NCBI RefSeq assembly: GCF_018860165.1
Contig: NZ_JAHKNG010000021.1
Coordinates: 1-59,766 of the forward strand
Source: Paracoccus marinaquae
Lineage (GTDB): Bacteria; Pseudomonadota; Alphaproteobacteria; Rhodobacterales; Rhodobacteraceae
Length of the DNA: 59,766 nt
Direction: 5' to 3'
Shown here: positions 10,957 through 19,676 of the stretch, one piece after another
Layout of the letters: every line of letters begins with the position of its first letter
Position numbering within the stretch: the first letter of the stretch is position 1
Notes under the pieces: generated by a model
Told to the model about the DNA's origin: nothing
The model's input: only the letters and a program-made list of their open reading frames with translations
Databases searched by the model: none
Position numbers and translations under genes: made by a program

Positions 10957-12071
10957 ACCCGCATCGGCATGACGACATAGACCGCGCTCAGGTCGCTGCC
11001 CTCGCGGATCAGCGCCGCGTCACCCGAGCCGTTGAATAGGAACACCGCGTTGTCGCGGTCCACTTGGCTGGCGATTTCCTGCAGGTATTTGGCGTTGAAG
11101 CCGATCTCGAGCTGATCGTCGGCATAGGCCACGATCAGTTCTTCCTCGGCCGCCCCCGCATCGGGCGCGTTGACCGACAGCACCAGCCGGTCATTGTCCA
11201 GGGCCAGCTTGACCGCGCGCGAGCGTTCGCTGCTGACCGTCGCCACGCGGTCCACGGCGCGGGCGAAATCCGCCGCGTCAACCTCGAGCTTGCGGGTATT
11301 GTTCGCCGGGATCACGCGGCTGTAATCTGGGAAGGTGCCGTCGATCACCTTCGAGGTCAGCGTGATCGTCGGCGTCGCAAAACGCACCTTGGTTTCGCTG
11401 ACCGAGACGGCGATATCGGTCTCGTCATCGTCCAGCAGCTTGCGCAGTTCGGCCACGGTCTTGCGCGGGACGATGATGCCGGGCATCTCGGCCGCGCCCT
11501 CGGGCAGGGGGGCGTCGATCCGGGCCAGACGGTGCCCGTCGGTGGCGACGCAGCGCAAGGTGGTGCCATCCTCGGCCTGGGCCACATGCATGTAGACGCC
11601 GTTCAGGTAATAGCGGGTTTCCTCGGTCGAGATGGCGAATTTCGACTTGTCGAACAGCCGCCGCAGCACGCCGGCGGGCGCGCTGAAATTGGCGCTGTAT
11701 TCGGACGAGGCCATGACCGGAAAATCCTCGCGCGGCAGGGTGGCGAGGCTGAAACTGGACCGTCCGGCCTGCACGTTCAGCCGGCCCGCCGCCTCGTCCG
11801 AAGTGATCGCCACCAGCGCGCCATCGGGCAGCTTACGGGCGATCTCGTTCAGCATCACGGCGCTGACGGTGGTGGCGCCCGGCCGCTCGACCTGGGCCGA
11901 GGCGCGATCGACGACCTCGGTATCCAGGTCGGTGGCGCGGAAGCTGACGCCTTCGGGCGTCGCCTCGATCAGCACATTGGCAAGGATCGGAATGGTGTTG
12001 CGCCGTTCGACGACCGATTGAGCCTGTGACACGGCCTTGACCAGAACGGCGCGCTCGATCGAGAATTTCAT
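10953..12071 (-). CDS. dnaN: DNA polymerase III beta sliding clamp
   Basis: This 372-residue protein has the three-fold repeated clamp architecture. It starts MKFSIERAVLVKAVSQAQSV and ends VYVVMPMRV, the conserved C-terminal strand that forms part of the client-binding cleft. It tethers DNA polymerase III and repair enzymes to DNA. It lies 98 bp downstream of dnaA on the same strand and overlaps recF by 4 bp. The order dnaA-dnaN-recF is the ancestral origin-proximal arrangement. Confidence 0.98.
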   Translation of the reverse strand: MKFSIERAVLVKAVSQAQSVVERRNTIPILANVLIEATPEGVSFRATDLDTEVVDRASAQVERPGATTVSAVMLNEIARKLPDGALVAITSDEAAGRLNVQAGRSSFSLATLPREDFPVMASSEYSANFSAPAGVLRRLFDKSKFAISTEETRYYLNGVYMHVAQAEDGTTLRCVATDGHRLARIDAPLPEGAAEMPGIIVPRKTVAELRKLLDDDETDIAVSVSETKVRFATPTITLTSKVIDGTFPDYSRVIPANNTRKLEVDAADFARAVDRVATVSSERSRAVKLALDNDRLVLSVNAPDAGAAEEELIVAYADDQLEIGFNAKYLQEIASQVDRDNAVFLFNGSGDAALIREGSDLSAVYVVMPMRV

Positions 12072-12125
12072 CGCTTTTCCCTGTCCCTCTCGGCCCTTCC
12101 GGCCCGTGTGTGGACCTGATTAGTA

Positions 12126-12143
12126 ACCGCCCCTTCGGGCGGT
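12126..12143 (-). other. tetraloop hairpin in the dnaA-dnaN spacer
   Basis: ACCGCCC (12126-12132) pairs with GGGCGGT (12137-12143) around a 4-nt loop in the 98-bp spacer. There is no U-run, so it is more likely a partial attenuator or RNA-stability element than a full terminator. Confidence 0.4.
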
Positions 12144-12169
12144 CACAAGGATTTCATGAGGGGCAGGGT

Positions 12170-13549
12170 TCAGGCTTCCAGAAGCCGCTTCAGCAGCGCG
12201 ACATCCTCGGCAATGCCGTGATCTTCGACCACCAGTTCCTCGATCTTGCGCACGCCATGCATGATCGTCGTATGGTCGCGCCCGCCGAACCGGCGGCCGA
12301 TCTCGGGCAGCGAGCGGCAGGTCAGCTGTTTCGACAGATACATGGCGATCTGGCGCGGGCGGGCGACGGTACGGGCGCGCTTGGGGCCCATCATGTCGGC
12401 CAGCCTGATGTTGTAATGCTCGGCCACCTTGCGCTGGATGTCGTCAATGCTGACCTGGCGGTCGTTGGTGCGCAGGATATCGGCAAGGCATTCCTGCGCG
12501 ACCTCCAGCGTGATCTCGCGCCGCAGAAGGCTGGCATGGGCGAAGAGACGCTGCAGCGCCCCTTCCAGAACGCGGACGTTGGTGGTGATCCGGTGGGCCA
12601 GGAATTCCAGCACGCCGCCGCCGATCTGGACCTCAGGGTTCTGCTGGCGGAAGGCCTCGGTCTTGGACTGCAGGATGCCCAGCCGCAATTCATAGGTGGT
12701 CGGGTGCAGGTCGACGATCAGCCCGCAGCTGAGCCGCGACTTGATACGCTCCTCCAGCCCCTTGATCTCGGCCGGGGCACGGTCGGCGGAAATGACGATC
12801 TGCTTGCCCTGATCGACTAGCGCGTTGAAGGTGTGGAAGAATTCTTCCTGGGTGCTGTCCTTGCCGGCGATGAACTGCACGTCATCAACCATCAGCATGT
12901 TCACATTGCGGAACAGATCCTTGAAATCCATGATCGTGCTGTCGCGCAGGGCCTGCACGAAACGGTACATGAACTGCTCGGCCGACAGATACAGCACCTG
13001 CGCCTGCGGATGGTGGTTCTGGTAGTCATGGGCGATGGCATGCATCAGGTGGGTCTTGCCCAGCCCGACCCCGCCGTAAAGGAACAGCGGGTTGAACCCC
13101 ACAGGTCCACCCTCGGCCACGCGGCGGGCGGCGGCATGGGCCAGTTCGTTCGGCTTGCCGACGACGAAATTGCCAAAGGTGAAGCGCGGATCCAGCGGTG
13201 CGCAGAGATCGGGTTTCGCGGCAGTCTGCCTGCCGCCAACCGGCACCGCAGGCAGGGCGCGGGCTTCGGGACGCGCGGCGCTGGTGGCGCGGAGTCGGGC
13301 GGCCGCCGTCTTGGGCTCGACCTCGAAGCGCAGGCGCTCGACCGAGGGTTCGACCCGGTTCAATTCGCCGATGATCGCCTGCGCGAAATGCCGGTTGACC
13401 CAGTCCGAGACGAATCGGGTCGGACTGGCAAAACGCGCCACGCCGTCTTCCAGCCCGGTCAGCCGCAGCGGCTTGATCCAATGGTTGAAGTTATTCGGCC
13501 CGACGCTCTTTTCCAGTTCCGCACATGCCTGCCCCCAGATTTCTTCCAT
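12170..13549 (-). CDS. dnaA: chromosomal replication initiator DnaA
   Basis: This 459-residue AAA+ initiator binds and melts the origin. Domain I starts [21 protein letters not shown] short variable domain II runs from about 80 to 125. The AAA+ core has Walker [17 protein letters not shown] and Walker [15 protein letters not shown]. Domain IV carries the DNA-binding signature [17 protein letters not shown]. The start at 13549 matches the family N-terminus; the longer open frame upstream does not. The gene faces away from a 550-bp AT-rich spacer that holds a CtrA-type site and is the best candidate for its control region. Confidence 0.98.
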   Translation of the reverse strand: MEEIWGQACAELEKSVGPNNFNHWIKPLRLTGLEDGVARFASPTRFVSDWVNRHFAQAIIGELNRVEPSVERLRFEVEPKTAAARLRATSAARPEARALPAVPVGGRQTAAKPDLCAPLDPRFTFGNFVVGKPNELAHAAARRVAEGGPVGFNPLFLYGGVGLGKTHLMHAIAHDYQNHHPQAQVLYLSAEQFMYRFVQALRDSTIMDFKDLFRNVNMLMVDDVQFIAGKDSTQEEFFHTFNALVDQGKQIVISADRAPAEIKGLEERIKSRLSCGLIVDLHPTTYELRLGILQSKTEAFRQQNPEVQIGGGVLEFLAHRITTNVRVLEGALQRLFAHASLLRREITLEVAQECLADILRTNDRQVSIDDIQRKVAEHYNIRLADMMGPKRARTVARPRQIAMYLSKQLTCRSLPEIGRRFGGRDHTTIMHGVRKIEELVVEDHGIAEDVALLKRLLEA

Positions 13550-13966
13550 CTTTTCTTGCCCTATTCCTGTCCCCGACCCTCGCCGGTTCTCCGGCGAGAC
13601 AGGATCCACGCAGTCTGGGGGCGGCCGGACAACAGCACACCCTGCGGCTGCGAGGCCGCATGAGTGGGTATCAGCCCGCACCGATCAAAGACACGGATCC
13701 TGCAGTTGCCGGTGGCAGCCGGCCTGCGCGGATCCGAGGGCAGAAGAGAGCAAACTCTGCTTCGTCGCCCGGCCTTGCCTTGGCTGAGTTCGGAAACCCG
13801 AACTGGCTTGGCGCGGCCCGTCCCCCAAAGCGACGTGAATCGCAACCTGAACCTAGCAACAGCGCCAAGCATGGCGCAACCGAACTATGTGCTTGACAGC
13901 GCCTTTGCGAAGTCGAATCTCGGATGCCTTTGACTCGGAAGTAAAATTTCCTGAATACCTTGAAAA

Positions 13967-13981
13967 TTAACGATTTATTAA
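13967..13981. promoter_or_regulatory. perfect CtrA-type box upstream of dnaA
   Basis: TTAA-CGATTTA-TTAA matches the full TTAA-N7-TTAA consensus of the cell-cycle regulator CtrA, followed by C as in the extended TTAAC form. It lies 418 bp before the dnaA start inside the AT-rich block. CtrA is widespread in Rhodobacteraceae. In Caulobacter such sites overlap the origin and dnaA control region. Use here is an inference. Confidence 0.6.
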
Positions 13982-13999
13982 CGGATTTTGCGAATGCAG

Positions 14000-14039
14000 A
14001 AAAAATGATCGGGCGCAAACCACTGGTTTGCACCCGATC
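14000..14039 (-). terminator. intrinsic terminator of rpsT
   Basis: On the minus strand a 15-bp stem with one G-U pair (14007-14021 with 14025-14039, 3-nt loop) is followed by A and six Us (AAAAAA at 14000-14005 on the plus strand). It lies 60 bp past the rpsT stop. Confidence 0.9.
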
Positions 14040-14099
14040 TGAAGTACCGCCCCTTCACGGGGCAAAATGCAGCATTTTCGCGCCCCGGGGGGGTGCGGA

Positions 14100-14369
14100 T
14101 CAGGCCGCCGACAGCGCCTTCACGCGGGCGGCCAGACGCGAGATTTTCCGCGCTGCAGTATTCTTGTGATAAACACCCCTGGTGACGCCGCGCATCAGTT
14201 CGGGCTGGGCGCTTTTCAGGGCTTCGCGGGCGGCATCGGCATTGCCCGAGGCGATCGCCTCTTCGACTTTGCGCAGATAGGTGCGGATGCGCGAGCGGCG
14301 GGCCTTGTTGACCTCGGTGCGGCGCAGCGTCTGGCGCGCGCGTTTCTTGGATTGGGGCGTATTGGCCAT
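14100..14369 (-). CDS. rpsT: 30S ribosomal protein S20
   Basis: This 89-residue ribosomal protein starts [17 protein letters not shown] and is rich in Lys and Arg, as usual for S20. It binds 16S rRNA early in small-subunit assembly. The start at 14369 is preferred because it begins the conserved N-terminus. rpsT upstream of dnaA on the same strand is the usual order in Rhodobacteraceae, but a strong terminator separates the two, so they are transcribed independently. Confidence 0.97.
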   Translation of the reverse strand: MANTPQSKKRARQTLRRTEVNKARRSRIRTYLRKVEEAIASGNADAAREALKSAQPELMRGVTRGVYHKNTAARKISRLAARVKALSAA

Positions 14370-14522
14370 GGGTCTGGTCCTATTCGGGTCTTCAGCGTTT
14401 CGTTCGCGCAAAAGACCCAAGGCACCGCTCCCGGGGGAACGGACATGATTCTTGCCTAAGCGGGCCCACGCGCATGTAAGCGTCAGCCTATAGGTGATGC
14501 GAGCGCAAAAGAAAAGCCCCTA

Positions 14523-15299
14523 TCAGCGGTCGCGGAACTGCGCCTCGCGCTTTTCCAGGAAGGCGGCCATGCCTTCCTTCTGATCCTCGGTGGCAAACAT
14601 CGAGTGGAAGGTCCGGCGCTCGAACAGCAGGCCTTCGCGCAGGGTCGTCTCATAGGCGCGGTTCACCGATTCCTTCACCGCCTTGACGGTGACCTGCGAT
14701 TTCTCGGCGATCTTGCGGGCCGCGGCCATGGCCTCGGGCAACAGCTTCGGCGTCGGCACCACGCGGCTGACAAGCCCCGCGCGCTCGGCCTCGGCGGCAT
14801 CCATGAAGCGTCCGGTCAGGTTCATGTCCATGGCCTTGGCCTTGCCGACAAAGCGGGTCAGGCGCTGGGTGCCGCCGATCCCGGCGACGACGCCGAGATT
14901 GACCTCGGGCTGGCCGAACTTGGCGTTCTCGGCCGCGATGATGAAATCGCAGATCATCGCCAGTTCGCAGCCGCCGCCCAGGGCATAGCCGCTGACGGCG
15001 GCGATGATCGGCTTGCGGACGCGCTGGATCGCCTCGATCTTCGCGCCGAACAGGTCCTCGTTATAGACCTCGACAAAGCTTTTCTGCGACATCTCCTTGA
15101 TGTCGGCGCCGGCGGCAAAGGCCTTTTCGCTGCCGGTCAGCACGATGCAGCGGATCTTGTCGTTGCGGTCCGCCTCGGTCAGCGCCTTGGACAGCTCGTC
15201 CAGAAGGGTGGAGTTCAGTGCGTTCAGCGCTTCGGGCCGGTTCAGCCGAATCAGCGCGATATCGTCCTCGGTTTCCACGATGAGGGTTTCGAAAGCCAT
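14523..15299 (-). CDS. enoyl-CoA hydratase (crotonase family)
   Basis: This 258-residue enzyme hydrates trans-2-enoyl-CoA to 3-hydroxyacyl-CoA in fatty-acid or amino-acid degradation. The oxyanion-hole segments [11 protein letters not shown] and [12 protein letters not shown] are present. Both catalytic glutamates are in place: E in GGGCELA and E in [18 protein letters not shown]. The C-terminal [11 protein letters not shown] motif is typical of the short-chain hydratase/FadB1x group. It is 87 bp downstream of mutM on the same strand and may be co-transcribed, with no obvious functional link. The chain-length preference is unknown. Confidence 0.92.
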   Translation of the reverse strand: MAFETLIVETEDDIALIRLNRPEALNALNSTLLDELSKALTEADRNDKIRCIVLTGSEKAFAAGADIKEMSQKSFVEVYNEDLFGAKIEAIQRVRKPIIAAVSGYALGGGCELAMICDFIIAAENAKFGQPEVNLGVVAGIGGTQRLTRFVGKAKAMDMNLTGRFMDAAEAERAGLVSRVVPTPKLLPEAMAAARKIAEKSQVTVKAVKESVNRAYETTLREGLLFERRTFHSMFATEDQKEGMAAFLEKREAQFRDR

Positions 15300-15386
15300 G
15301 GGCCTGGACCTTGTTGCGAGTGAGCATTGCGGCGACTCCTATCAGCAGAAGGCCAGAGAAGCCAAGCATTTGCCGCTGCCTTGGTG

Positions 15387-16232
15387 TCAGTGCTGGCAAT
15401 GCGGACAGAAGAAACTGGAGCGGCCCGACTGCACGATGCGGCGGATCGTCCCATCGCAGCCGGGTCGCGGGCAGGGCCGGCCCTCGCGGTCATAGACCCT
15501 GAAGCTGTGCTGGAAGTAGCCCAGTTCCCCGGTGGCCTGCCGGTGATCGCGCAGGGACGAGCCGCCGGCGGCAATGGCATCGCCCAGCACCTCGCGGATA
15601 TGTCCGGTCAGGGCGGCCAGACGGGCGGCGCCGATCCGCCCGGCCGCGCGGCGCGGGTCGATCCCGGCACGGTGCAGCGCCTCGCTGACATAGATATTGC
15701 CGAGGCCCGCGACGATGCGCTGATCCAGCAGCGCCTGTTTCACCGGCGCGCGCCGTCCGGCGAAGGCCGTGGCCAGATGAGCGGGGCCGAAGGCATCCTC
15801 CAGCGGCTCGGGTCCCAGACGCGCCAGCAGCGGATGGACCTCGCCCTCGCGGATCAGGTCGACCATGCCGAAGCGGCGGGCGTCGTTGAAGGTGATGGTG
15901 GTGCCGGCCTCGGTCACCAGCACGACATGATCGTGGCGCGGCAGGATCGCGGGATCGCGGTGAAAGCCCGCCATCCCCGCGCCCTCGACCAGCATCCGCC
16001 CCGACATGCCCAGATGCATCAGCAGCGTCGGCCCGCGGTCCAGATCGGCCAGCAGATATTTCGACCGCCGCCGCAGCGCGGTGACGCGCGCCCCGGTCAG
16101 CACCTGCACCAGATCGGGCGGCAGCGGCCAGCGCAGATCGGGGCGGCGGGCCTCGGCGCGGGCGATGCGCTGGCCCTCCAGATGCGGCAACAGGCCGCGC
16201 CGGACGGTTTCGACCTCGGGCAGTTCTGGCAA
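15387..16232 (-). CDS. mutM: formamidopyrimidine-DNA glycosylase, TTG start
   Basis: This 281-residue bifunctional glycosylase/AP lyase removes 8-oxoguanine. The mature N-terminus [12 protein letters not shown] supplies the catalytic proline and glutamate. That N-terminus directly follows a TTG codon at 16232-16230, preceded by GGAAAGGAAG, so TTG must be the start, and the open frame further upstream is not translated. The C-terminus carries the zinc finger [12 protein letters not shown] ... FFCPHCQ with four cysteines. It is divergent from ubiE with only 76 bp between start codons, so the two promoters overlap. Confidence 0.95.
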   Translation of the reverse strand: MPELPEVETVRRGLLPHLEGQRIARAEARRPDLRWPLPPDLVQVLTGARVTALRRRSKYLLADLDRGPTLLMHLGMSGRMLVEGAGMAGFHRDPAILPRHDHVVLVTEAGTTITFNDARRFGMVDLIREGEVHPLLARLGPEPLEDAFGPAHLATAFAGRRAPVKQALLDQRIVAGLGNIYVSEALHRAGIDPRRAAGRIGAARLAALTGHIREVLGDAIAAGGSSLRDHRQATGELGYFQHSFRVYDREGRPCPRPGCDGTIRRIVQSGRSSFFCPHCQH

Positions 16233-16308
16233 TCCGCTTCCTTTCCCTGCATTGTGCGCGCGATGCGCCGGGTCTATCTGGCGCCGGAACGGACGAACGG
16301 CAAGCGCG

Positions 16309-17055
16309 ATGAGCGAGAAGACACAGACCCATTTCGGTTTCCGGACCGTGGACGAGGACGCCAAGGCGGGCATGGTGCACGGGGTCTTCTCCAGCGTCGC
16401 CTCGCGCTATGACCTGATGAACGACCTGATGAGCGTGGGCATCCACCGCATCTGGAAAACCGCCATGATGGACTGGCTGGCGCCGCGCGACGGCCAGCAC
16501 CTGCTGGATGTGGCGGGCGGCACCGGCGATATCGCCTTCCGCTTTCTCGACCGGGCGCCGGACGCGCGCGTGACCGTCTGCGACATGACCGAGCAGATGC
16601 TGATCGAGGGCCGCAAGCGCGCCGAGGCCAGCGAAAAGGCCGACCGTCTGGCCTGGGTGACCGGCGATGCGATGGCGCTGCCCTTTGCCGATAGCAGCTT
16701 TGACCGCTACACGATCAGCTTCGGCATCCGCAACGTCACCCGCATCCCCGACGCGCTGGCCGAGGCCTTTCGCGTGCTGCGTCCCGGCGGGCGGCTGATG
16801 GTGCTGGAATTCTCGCAGCTACCGGTGCCGGCGATGCAATGGGCCTATGACCGCTACAGCTTCAACGTCATTCCGGCGATGGGCCAGGCGGTGACCGGCG
16901 ATCGCGACAGCTATCAGTATCTGGTCGAATCGATCCGCAAATTTCCCGATCAGGACAGCTTTGCCCAGATGATCCGCGCGGCGGGATTCGAACGGGTGCA
17001 ATGGCGCAACCTGTCCATGGGCATCGCCGCGCTGCATTCGGGCTGGAAGCTGTAG
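16309..17055 (+). CDS. ubiE: ubiquinone biosynthesis C-methyltransferase UbiE
   Basis: This 248-residue SAM-dependent methyltransferase carries out the C-methylation step of ubiquinone synthesis (and of menaquinone where present). The SAM-binding motif [16 protein letters not shown] is near residues 64-78. The UbiE signature [18 protein letters not shown] is near 33-50, and FSFGIRNV-like [11 protein letters not shown] near 140. The start at 16309 begins the conserved N-terminal region ([10 protein letters not shown]). ubiB begins on the base after the stop codon, so the two form a Q-biosynthesis operon. Confidence 0.96.
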   Translation: MSEKTQTHFGFRTVDEDAKAGMVHGVFSSVASRYDLMNDLMSVGIHRIWKTAMMDWLAPRDGQHLLDVAGGTGDIAFRFLDRAPDARVTVCDMTEQMLIEGRKRAEASEKADRLAWVTGDAMALPFADSSFDRYTISFGIRNVTRIPDALAEAFRVLRPGGRLMVLEFSQLPVPAMQWAYDRYSFNVIPAMGQAVTGDRDSYQYLVESIRKFPDQDSFAQMIRAAGFERVQWRNLSMGIAALHSGWKL

Positions 17056-18591
17056 ATGCGTGGCCCGCACAATATCTGGCGCCTGATCCGCACGGGCGCG
17101 ACCTTCGAGCGCACGGGCGCCATGGGCGTCGCACTGGATGCGGTCGAGGCGCCGCCGCGGCTGCGGCTGGCCGCGCGCGTGCTGGGTTGGCCTTTCCGCT
17201 GGCTGGGCTACAAGGGCGATCCCAACCTGCCACCGATCACCCGCGCGATCACCGCATTGGGGCCGGCCTATATCAAGTTCGGCCAGATCCTCTCGACCCG
17301 GGCCGATGTCGTCGGTACCGAGCTGGCCGATCAGCTGCGCATGCTGCAGGACCGGCTGCCGCCCTTTCCGACCGATGAGGCGAAAGCCACGGTCGCGACC
17401 GATCTGCGCCAGCCGGTCGAAAGCCTGTTTTCCGAGTTTTCGGAACCCGTCGCCGCCGCCTCGATCGCCCAGGTTCACCGGGCGCGGGTCCGCGACAGCG
17501 GGCGCGAGGTTGCCGTCAAGGTCCTGCGGCCGGGCATCGGCGCGGCGTTCCGGCGCGACATAGACGCTTTCCACTTCGCCGCCGGCATCATCGAATTCCT
17601 GTCTCCGGGCAGCCGGCGCCTGCGTCCGCGCGATGTGGTCAGCCATTTTGAATCGGTGGTCATGGGTGAGTTGGACCTGCGGCTGGAAGCCGCGGCCGCC
17701 TCGGAATTCGCCGGCAATACCCGCGAGGATGCCAGCTTCGGGGTCGCCGAACCGCATTGGGGCCTGTCCTCGCGCCGGGTTCTGACCTCGAACTGGGTCG
17801 AGGGGTTGCCTCTGGGCGACCGCGCGGCGCTGGTCGCTGCCGGGCATGATGTCAGCCATATCGCCAGCCGGGTGATCCAGCTGTTCCTGCAGCATGCGCT
17901 GCGCGACGGCTTCTTCCATGCCGACATGCATCACGGCAACCTGAAGGTGGCGCCGAACGGCGATATCGTCGCCTATGATTTCGGCATCATGGGCGAGATC
18001 GACGAATATACGCGCCGCATCTATGCCGAGATCCTGATGGGCTTCATCCGCCGCGACTATCGCCGCGTGGCGCGGGTGCATTTCGAGGCGGGCTATGTTC
18101 CGCGCGACCGCGACGAGGCCGCCTTCGCCCGCGCCCTTCGCGCCGTGGGCGAGCCGATCTTCGGCGCCGACGCGACCCGCATCTCGATGGCCAATCTGCT
18201 GGCCTATCTGTTCGAGGTGACCGAGCGTTTCGGCATGCGCACGAGGACCGAACTGATCCTGCTGCAACGCACCATGGTCGTGGTCGAGGGCGTTGCGCGT
18301 TCGGTCGATCCGCAATTGAACATCTGGGATGCCGCGAAGCCGGTCGTGTCGGATTACATCAAATCGAATGTCGGCCCCAAGGCGCTGGCGGGCGACATGG
18401 CCAGCATTGCCCAGACGCTGGGCCGCTATGGTCCGTTGCTGCCGCGCATCGTCGAGCAGGCCCTGTGGGACCGCGCCCATCCCGACGATGCGGGGCCGCG
18501 CGTGGCCGAGACGAAGTCCTCCGTGCCGGTCTGGCTGATCACGGCCCTGTCGCTGGCGGCGGGTGCGGCCATCGGGCTGGGGCTGGGCTGA
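17056..18591 (+). CDS. ubiB: ubiquinone biosynthesis kinase-like protein UbiB
   Basis: This 511-residue atypical ADCK/UbiB-family kinase-like ATPase is needed for coenzyme Q synthesis. The family-defining KxGQ motif is YIKFGQILSTR (about 74-84). An alanine-rich loop (AAASIAQVH) replaces the usual P-loop, with the invariant lysine in VAVKVLRPG. The catalytic core is HADMHHGNLK and YDFGIMGEID. Two hydrophobic stretches at the C-terminus (VWLITALSLAAGAAIGLGLG) anchor it in the inner membrane. It starts immediately after the ubiE stop. Confidence 0.95.
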   Translation: MRGPHNIWRLIRTGATFERTGAMGVALDAVEAPPRLRLAARVLGWPFRWLGYKGDPNLPPITRAITALGPAYIKFGQILSTRADVVGTELADQLRMLQDRLPPFPTDEAKATVATDLRQPVESLFSEFSEPVAAASIAQVHRARVRDSGREVAVKVLRPGIGAAFRRDIDAFHFAAGIIEFLSPGSRRLRPRDVVSHFESVVMGELDLRLEAAAASEFAGNTREDASFGVAEPHWGLSSRRVLTSNWVEGLPLGDRAALVAAGHDVSHIASRVIQLFLQHALRDGFFHADMHHGNLKVAPNGDIVAYDFGIMGEIDEYTRRIYAEILMGFIRRDYRRVARVHFEAGYVPRDRDEAAFARALRAVGEPIFGADATRISMANLLAYLFEVTERFGMRTRTELILLQRTMVVVEGVARSVDPQLNIWDAAKPVVSDYIKSNVGPKALAGDMASIAQTLGRYGPLLPRIVEQALWDRAHPDDAGPRVAETKSSVPVWLITALSLAAGAAIGLGLG

Positions 18592-18634
18592 GCGGCTTGC
18601 GGGGCGCGGCCTCGCGGCCGGTTGCCGTGGAATG

Positions 18635-18973
18635 TCAGAAACAGAGGATCTCGGCCTCGGCCTCGGCGCGGCGCAGCCGGGCGACGATCTCGGTCATCTC
18701 GGCCATGCCCTTGAACATCGAGGCGCGCTCACCCGTGACCTGCCGCATGCGCAGCACCGTCTCGGCCTCGACATAATCCTCATAGGGCAGGACACCGGCG
18801 ATCTGGTCGATGGCGCAGGAACAGCGGTCCAGCATCTCGCGGGTCTGGCCGTTGGTCGCCATGCAGGTGAAGACGTATTCCGCGCGTGCATTGGTCGGAA
18901 AATCGTTGACCGCCTGGGCCAGCGCCGCGGGCGCGGTCAGAAGGGCGGCGATAATGAGCGGCGCGACCCTCAT
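18635..18973 (-). CDS. small secreted cysteine-containing protein, unknown function
   Basis: This 112-residue protein has a signal peptide (MRVAPLIIAALLTAPAALAQ). The mature part of about 92 residues has cysteines in FTCMATNG, DRCSCAID and the C-terminal ILCF, plus a predicted helical region (YEDYVEAETVLRMRQVTGER). I do not recognise a named family. Its start overlaps the stop of the next secreted gene by 4 bp (ATGA), so the two are translationally coupled. They lie at the end of the response regulator/FIST/kinase cluster. A periplasmic role linked to quinoprotein oxidation is inferred only from context. Confidence 0.75.
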   Translation of the reverse strand: MRVAPLIIAALLTAPAALAQAVNDFPTNARAEYVFTCMATNGQTREMLDRCSCAIDQIAGVLPYEDYVEAETVLRMRQVTGERASMFKGMAEMTEIVARLRRAEAEAEILCF

Positions 18974-19584
18974 TGCAGCACCATGCGGTTGGCATAGCCC
19001 GGCGCATCGCCCGCAGTCTCGGCGCGCAGCTCGCGGATAGGGGATGCGGGGTCACCCAGCACGAAGGTCAGGGTCAGGTTCCGGAAACCGCCCATCCGGC
19101 CTGCATTCGGGTCATCGGTGAAGGGCTGGAAGCTGGCGATCATGCTGTCGCCCTCACGCGTGATCCGGCCGCCCCGGAAGACCGCGTCCTTGATGCGGTT
19201 GCGGATATAGAAGGGGCTGCCGCCGGTCAGCGTGGCCATGTCCCGGGCGGTCTGTTCCAGAAAGAAGACCAGCACCGGATCCCCGCCCGAGACCGGAAAG
19301 GGGCCGATCCTGCGGCTGCGCAGATCGGTTTTCTGGGTCAGTTGCAGCACGGGCTTCTGGTCCGACGGGTCGATGGCCTCGGTCAGCGTCACCTGCCCGT
19401 CGCGGATGGGCAGGAAACCCTCTGCCACCGGCCCCTCGACGCTGAGCGACCAGACCAGCGCGCTGCCGCCCAGTGACCAGGGGCCGCGATCGGCGAAAAC
19501 CGCGTCGCCGGCTTCGCCGGCCAGCACCGGATTCGCCAGCACCGACAGGCCCAGCCACAGCACGGCGGCAATGGCACGTTTCAT
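18970..19584 (-). CDS. secreted protein of unknown function linked to the FIST/kinase operon
   Basis: This 204-residue protein has a signal peptide (MKRAIAAVLWLGLSVLANPV, cut near LAGEA). The mature part is beta-rich (GSALVWSLSVEGPVAEGFLP; VLVFFLEQTARDMATLTGG) with no cysteines and no motif I can name. The start at 19584 has a GGGAGGA ribosome site; an alternative start 15 bp upstream lacks one. It is 92 bp downstream of the hybrid kinase and directly coupled to the next small secreted gene. The spacer holds a box (19665-19675) also found next to the pqqA promoter, so its expression may follow PQQ genes rather than simple read-through. Confidence 0.75.
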   Translation of the reverse strand: MKRAIAAVLWLGLSVLANPVLAGEAGDAVFADRGPWSLGGSALVWSLSVEGPVAEGFLPIRDGQVTLTEAIDPSDQKPVLQLTQKTDLRSRRIGPFPVSGGDPVLVFFLEQTARDMATLTGGSPFYIRNRIKDAVFRGGRITREGDSMIASFQPFTDDPNAGRMGGFRNLTLTFVLGDPASPIRELRAETAGDAPGYANRMVLQ

Positions 19585-19623
19585 CGGCAATCCTCCCAAG
19601 CCTTTCTGCCAGATTTGCGCCCC

Positions 19624-19654
19624 GCCGCCTCGGGGGCAAGCCCCGTCGGGCGGC
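19624..19654 (-). terminator. large G+C-rich hairpin downstream of the hybrid kinase gene
   Basis: GCCGCC (19624-19629) faces GGCGGC (19649-19654), with an inner GGGGC (19633-19637) / GCCCC (19640-19644) pair and a few mismatches. There is no U-run. It could attenuate read-through from the kinase gene into the secreted-protein genes. Confidence 0.4.
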
Positions 19655-19664
19655 AGATCATCCC

Positions 19665-19675
19665 TAGGTCGCAGG
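19665..19675 (-). promoter_or_regulatory. AGGTCGCAGG box upstream of the secreted-protein genes
   Basis: TAGGTCGCAGG shares the exact 10-mer AGGTCGCAGG with the site next to the pqqA promoter (30293-30305). It sits in the 92-bp spacer before the secreted-protein genes. A weak promoter follows on the minus strand (TTGCCC, 17 nt, AAATCT). The site is a candidate target of the LuxR-type regulator at 22164-22871. Confidence 0.45.
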
Positions 19676-19676
19676 C

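Larger units (their letters stand above)
13550..14099. other. dnaA-rpsT intergenic region: dnaA control region and possible origin
   Basis: The region has no convincing gene. Next to dnaA it is G+C rich. From about 13935 to 14006 it becomes strongly AT rich (TAAAATTTCC, GAAAATTAACG, TTATTAACGG), and it ends at the rpsT terminator. A near-direct repeat TTAACGATTT / TTAACGGATTTT forms part of the CtrA site at 13967-13981. I looked for TTATNCACA DnaA boxes on both strands and found none that match well, so calling it oriC is only a possibility based on gene order and base composition. Confidence 0.5.

Noticed and set aside
13550..14099. DnaA boxes proving an origin of replication
   Set aside because: No good TTATNCACA matches were found on either strand, so the region is reported only as a possible origin.
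15061..15399. A short minus-strand frame starting [20 protein letters not shown] between mutM and the hydratase
   Set aside because: It has a membrane-like stretch but starts with TTG inside the mutM end and runs out of frame into the hydratase gene. A small membrane peptide cannot be excluded, but support is weak.
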